Source of the DNA: a bacterium
GTDB taxonomy: Bacteria > UBA9089 > CG2-30-40-21 > SBAY01
Length of the DNA stretch: 6,654 bases
Direction: 5' to 3'
Assembly: GCA_040757115.1 (NCBI GenBank)
Contig: JBFLYA010000207.1
Location: forward strand, 1-6,654
In this document: positions 4,436 to 6,654 of the stretch, piece by piece
Layout: each line of letters begins with the position of its first letter
How positions within the stretch are numbered: position 1 is the stretch's first letter
Position numbers and translations under genes: made by a program
Notes under the pieces: model-generated
Told to the model about the DNA's origin: nothing
The model's input: only the letters and a program-made list of their open reading frames with translations
The model's database searches: none

Positions 4436-6654
4436 ATGAAAAGGATAATCTTATGTATTTTATTATTGCTTTGTGGATGGAGCAGTAAAGTAAGTAGTGA
4501 GGAACTTACCTGGGGTAGTTGTACTACTTACGCACCTATGCCTGTATTGTTTATCCACGGGATTAACTCTAATTGTAAAACATGGGATACTGCTATTCCT
4601 GAGTTAGAGAAGTATTTCCAGTATAGACAGGAAAGATTTAATGAACCTAATTACTTTATTTCTCCTTTTCACCCCACTCGAAAAGGCGTCACCTACTTCA
4701 AAGATGAGAAAACCAATTACGAATCCCCCGCCAAGCTCTATTTAGAGGCGTTTGATTATGGTGGGGAGGATGCAGGTAAGAGTTTTAACCATCTTGATAC
4801 ATATAGTGATGTTTTAAAAAGACTCATTGAAGGAGATGATAAATCACCTGGTATATTAAAATCTTACTATGGCGATAACTATAATCCTACTACTGACAAA
4901 CTCATTATCGTTGCTCATTCTCAAGGAGGACTAATTGCCAGACATTATATTCAAGAAAAGGATGGCTGGAAACATGTAAAGCGATTGATTACTATTGGAA
5001 CTGCTCATACTGGAAGTTGGCTAGCAGATAAATTGATAAGAAGGACACGCGAGGTGCCTGAATCTGAATTTATATGGATACTTCAAGAAATGGCTATTCG
5101 TGGCCTGGCAAAGATATTAAAGGTAGAGAAGATAGAAGATATAGAAAAAGGTGCAATACAAGACCAACAAACAGAGTTGTATCAGTCTCCCATATCTATA
5201 CTTGGGCATGCATATAATACTTTCCTTTGGCATCTTAACAATGGTTCAGGATTACGAAATTTACAGGATAATGTGGAAGTTGTATGCATAGTAGGGAAAA
5301 TTGGGAAATTATTTTATAAAGATAGTGATGCAATAGTTAGTGGAAATAGTCAAAGAGGAGAAAGTGAAATTCTTCCTGTAAAATACTTTGAGCCAATCTC
5401 TATAATTGATATAAAAGATGGTTTAAAAGGATTTCATGGTAACCAAACTAATCAATGGGATAAAATCCGCCAATCCCTTGACGGTATTCCCGATAAAGGG
5501 ACAAAGACTTATGATACGCCTTGTGTAACACTTGGGACATCTACCGTTACGCCAGGCACTTATAGTTTATACTACCTTGGCTCAAGCGATAATTTCTATA
5601 TCACTGGCAAGATTCAGGATTACATCCCCGCTTCTTGCAGTATTACGGTAGAGATAGACTCTGAAGGCAATTATGCCTCAGATAAAGATGGGCAAATAAA
5701 AGAGCGACAGGATTTAATCCAGCCAATTGATATGAATACTGAATCTCAGGAGTTGCCACAAAAGCCGGCAAAACTCAATGCCAGCTTTAACTTCCATCCC
5801 ACTAACTTACTTACCCAGGGCAGTCACACCTTCCGGGTGACGATAAAAAACCCTGCCGGGCTTATCGGCACTTCGACGACAAAGGAAGGCTTTGACTGGA
5901 TACCGTTTATGATTGTGGGATTACCCGTAGTTGAAGTGCCGATTCAGAAGTCTGCCTCGCCGGCGACTCCTATTGCTGGCGGGTTTCAGGCGGCTTCATC
6001 CTTGTTTTTCTGGGATAATCAAAATAATTACTGGGAGCGATGGATTAATTCTAATCTACGCGTGGATTCGGATAATATCATCCGCTATAATGCCGGCACC
6101 TCTAACCTCGATAACCCTAACCTCCGACATCGTGTCTATCTGGAAAGTAGAATCTATCCGGCTGGCTCAATATATCCTAAAGCCTCTTGCGTCAATAAAA
6201 AGGAGACTCAGGCGATTACCTATACCTACGCCTCGCCACCTTTTAAACTACTCCCATTTACTAAAGCCGATAACACGGTAGTATATCGGCCTGATGTAGA
6301 TGACAACGGCACAATTACCTATCCAGAAGATATGGTTACCTTTACTAATAACGAGGTTATCTTCACCCCAAAGAAAGATGCCTTACCCAATCTTAATTTT
6401 GGACCAATCATCCCGGGTAATCCGATGTATACTTACCCACTACACATAATTATCCCACCAGAATATCAAGGTGTTTCTTCTCATGAGCTGGATATTTATA
6501 TCAATCAGGTCGGAGGATTGTATGCCTTAGAATCGCTACAGAAGGCGTTCGATTATAGTCAGGCTTTATCCAGCCAACAGGGTTTTAACCCCACGATAAA
6601 TATTGCCTGGGCACAAAATGCAGATTTAACCAATGACGGGATTACAGGGTTTGG
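4436..6654 (+). CDS. Long secreted alpha/beta-hydrolase with beta-rich C-terminal region, copy 3 (3' end outside window)
   Basis: The frame opens at ATG 4436 and stays open for 739 codons to the last bases of the window, with no stop. An N-terminal signal peptide (MKR, hydrophobic core, likely cleavage near residues 20-21) precedes WGSCTTYAPMPVLFIHGIN, a stretch shared by all copies. The hydrolase domain shows HGIN (41-44), AHSQGG with Ser162, GTAHTGS, SDAIVSGNSQ with Asp298, and His334 in GFHGNQ as the likely triad. After about residue 350 comes a long region rich in beta-strand-like segments (for example TPGTYSLYYLGSS and HTFRVTIKNPAG), suggestive of Ig-like or other surface modules, but no family is recognised. 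DVDDNGTITYPE (620-631) is a perfect EF-hand-type calcium loop. DLTNDGIT (730-737), at the window edge, resembles a dockerin-like calcium repeat. It is probably a secreted or surface enzyme, and represents the full-length form from which copies 1 and 2 were shortened. Confidence 0.85.
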   Translation, partial: MKRIILCILLLLCGWSSKVSSEELTWGSCTTYAPMPVLFIHGINSNCKTWDTAIPELEKYFQYRQERFNEPNYFISPFHPTRKGVTYFKDEKTNYESPAKLYLEAFDYGGEDAGKSFNHLDTYSDVLKRLIEGDDKSPGILKSYYGDNYNPTTDKLIIVAHSQGGLIARHYIQEKDGWKHVKRLITIGTAHTGSWLADKLIRRTREVPESEFIWILQEMAIRGLAKILKVEKIEDIEKGAIQDQQTELYQSPISILGHAYNTFLWHLNNGSGLRNLQDNVEVVCIVGKIGKLFYKDSDAIVSGNSQRGESEILPVKYFEPISIIDIKDGLKGFHGNQTNQWDKIRQSLDGIPDKGTKTYDTPCVTLGTSTVTPGTYSLYYLGSSDNFYITGKIQDYIPASCSITVEIDSEGNYASDKDGQIKERQDLIQPIDMNTESQELPQKPAKLNASFNFHPTNLLTQGSHTFRVTIKNPAGLIGTSTTKEGFDWIPFMIVGLPVVEVPIQKSASPATPIAGGFQAASSLFFWDNQNNYWERWINSNLRVDSDNIIRYNAGTSNLDNPNLRHRVYLESRIYPAGSIYPKASCVNKKETQAITYTYASPPFKLLPFTKADNTVVYRPDVDDNGTITYPEDMVTFTNNEVIFTPKKDALPNLNFGPIIPGNPMYTYPLHIIIPPEYQGVSSHELDIYINQVGGLYALESLQKAFDYSQALSSQQGFNPTINIAWAQNADLTNDGITGF
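4739..5431 (+). repeat. Near-identical hydrolase block, copy in cassette 3
   Basis: These 693 bp match 710-1402 with one difference. The sequences on both sides (about 4620-4738 and after 5440) use visibly more C-ending codons such as GCC, CCC, TAC and ATC than the block itself. This supports the block having been copied into an older gene. Confidence 0.85.
6293..6328 (+). other. EF-hand-type calcium loop coding segment in hydrolase copy 3
   Basis: The encoded 12-mer DVDDNGTITYPE has D at 1, D at 3, N at 5, G at 6, I at 8 and E at 12, matching the canonical DxDxDGxIxxxE loop. It lies in the C-terminal region of a predicted exported protein, so calcium would be extracellular. Whether flanking helices form a true EF-hand is unclear. 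Confidence 0.6.

Noticed and set aside
4436-4483. Lipoprotein signal in hydrolase copy 3 (LLLLC)
   Set aside because: The residue before the Cys is Leu, which does not fit a lipobox. A normal Sec signal peptide is more likely, as in the other copies.
5931-6281. Open frame of 116 codons on the plus strand
   Set aside because: It lies in a different frame inside the long hydrolase gene, has no ribosome-binding site, and its translation is arginine- and leucine-rich without any motif.

Overview
The window carries three tandem, same-strand copies of a two-gene cassette. The first gene of each cassette encodes a membrane-anchored TolB/PD40-type beta-propeller protein. The second encodes a secreted alpha/beta-hydrolase of the lipase/PGAP1-like kind. 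The DNA is AT-rich with the standard genetic code, strong Shine-Dalgarno sites, signal peptides and several REP-like palindromes between genes. This fits a bacterium, possibly an uncultivated candidate-phylum lineage, but the sequence alone does not fix the taxon.

Layout: cassette 1 is the 3' end of a propeller gene (1-400) followed by a 352-aa hydrolase (416-1474). The tail of that hydrolase, including its stop codon, is made of REP-like palindromic repeats (about 1415-1572). Cassette 2 is a complete propeller gene (1625-2677) and a hydrolase cut to 200 aa (2692-3294), then a different palindromic repeat (3299-3358). Cassette 3 is a complete propeller gene (3378-4418) and a long hydrolase that opens at 4436 and stays open through the window end (739 codons seen, no stop). 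This last gene shows what the full-length protein looks like: signal peptide, hydrolase domain, then a long beta-rich, probably calcium-binding, C-terminal region. Copies 1 and 2 have lost that region.

The copies are mosaics. The 5' two thirds of the propeller genes and the middle of the hydrolase genes are almost identical between cassettes: 5 differences in 692 bp for the propellers and 1 in 693 bp for hydrolases 1 and 3. The stretch between those blocks, which is the 3' end of the propeller gene plus the 5' part of the hydrolase gene, is clearly divergent. This suggests recent duplication or gene conversion around a variable core that spans the gene junction.

How the genes work together is inference. 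Each propeller gene stops 14-17 nt before its hydrolase start, with the ribosome-binding site touching or overlapping the stop codon, so the pair is probably translated together. Both products are predicted to be exported, one tethered to the membrane and one released or surface-bound. Copy 1 keeps a plausible Ser-Asp-His triad and could be an active minimal enzyme. Copy 2 loses Asp and His and is probably dead. No stretch longer than 300 bases lacks a gene.
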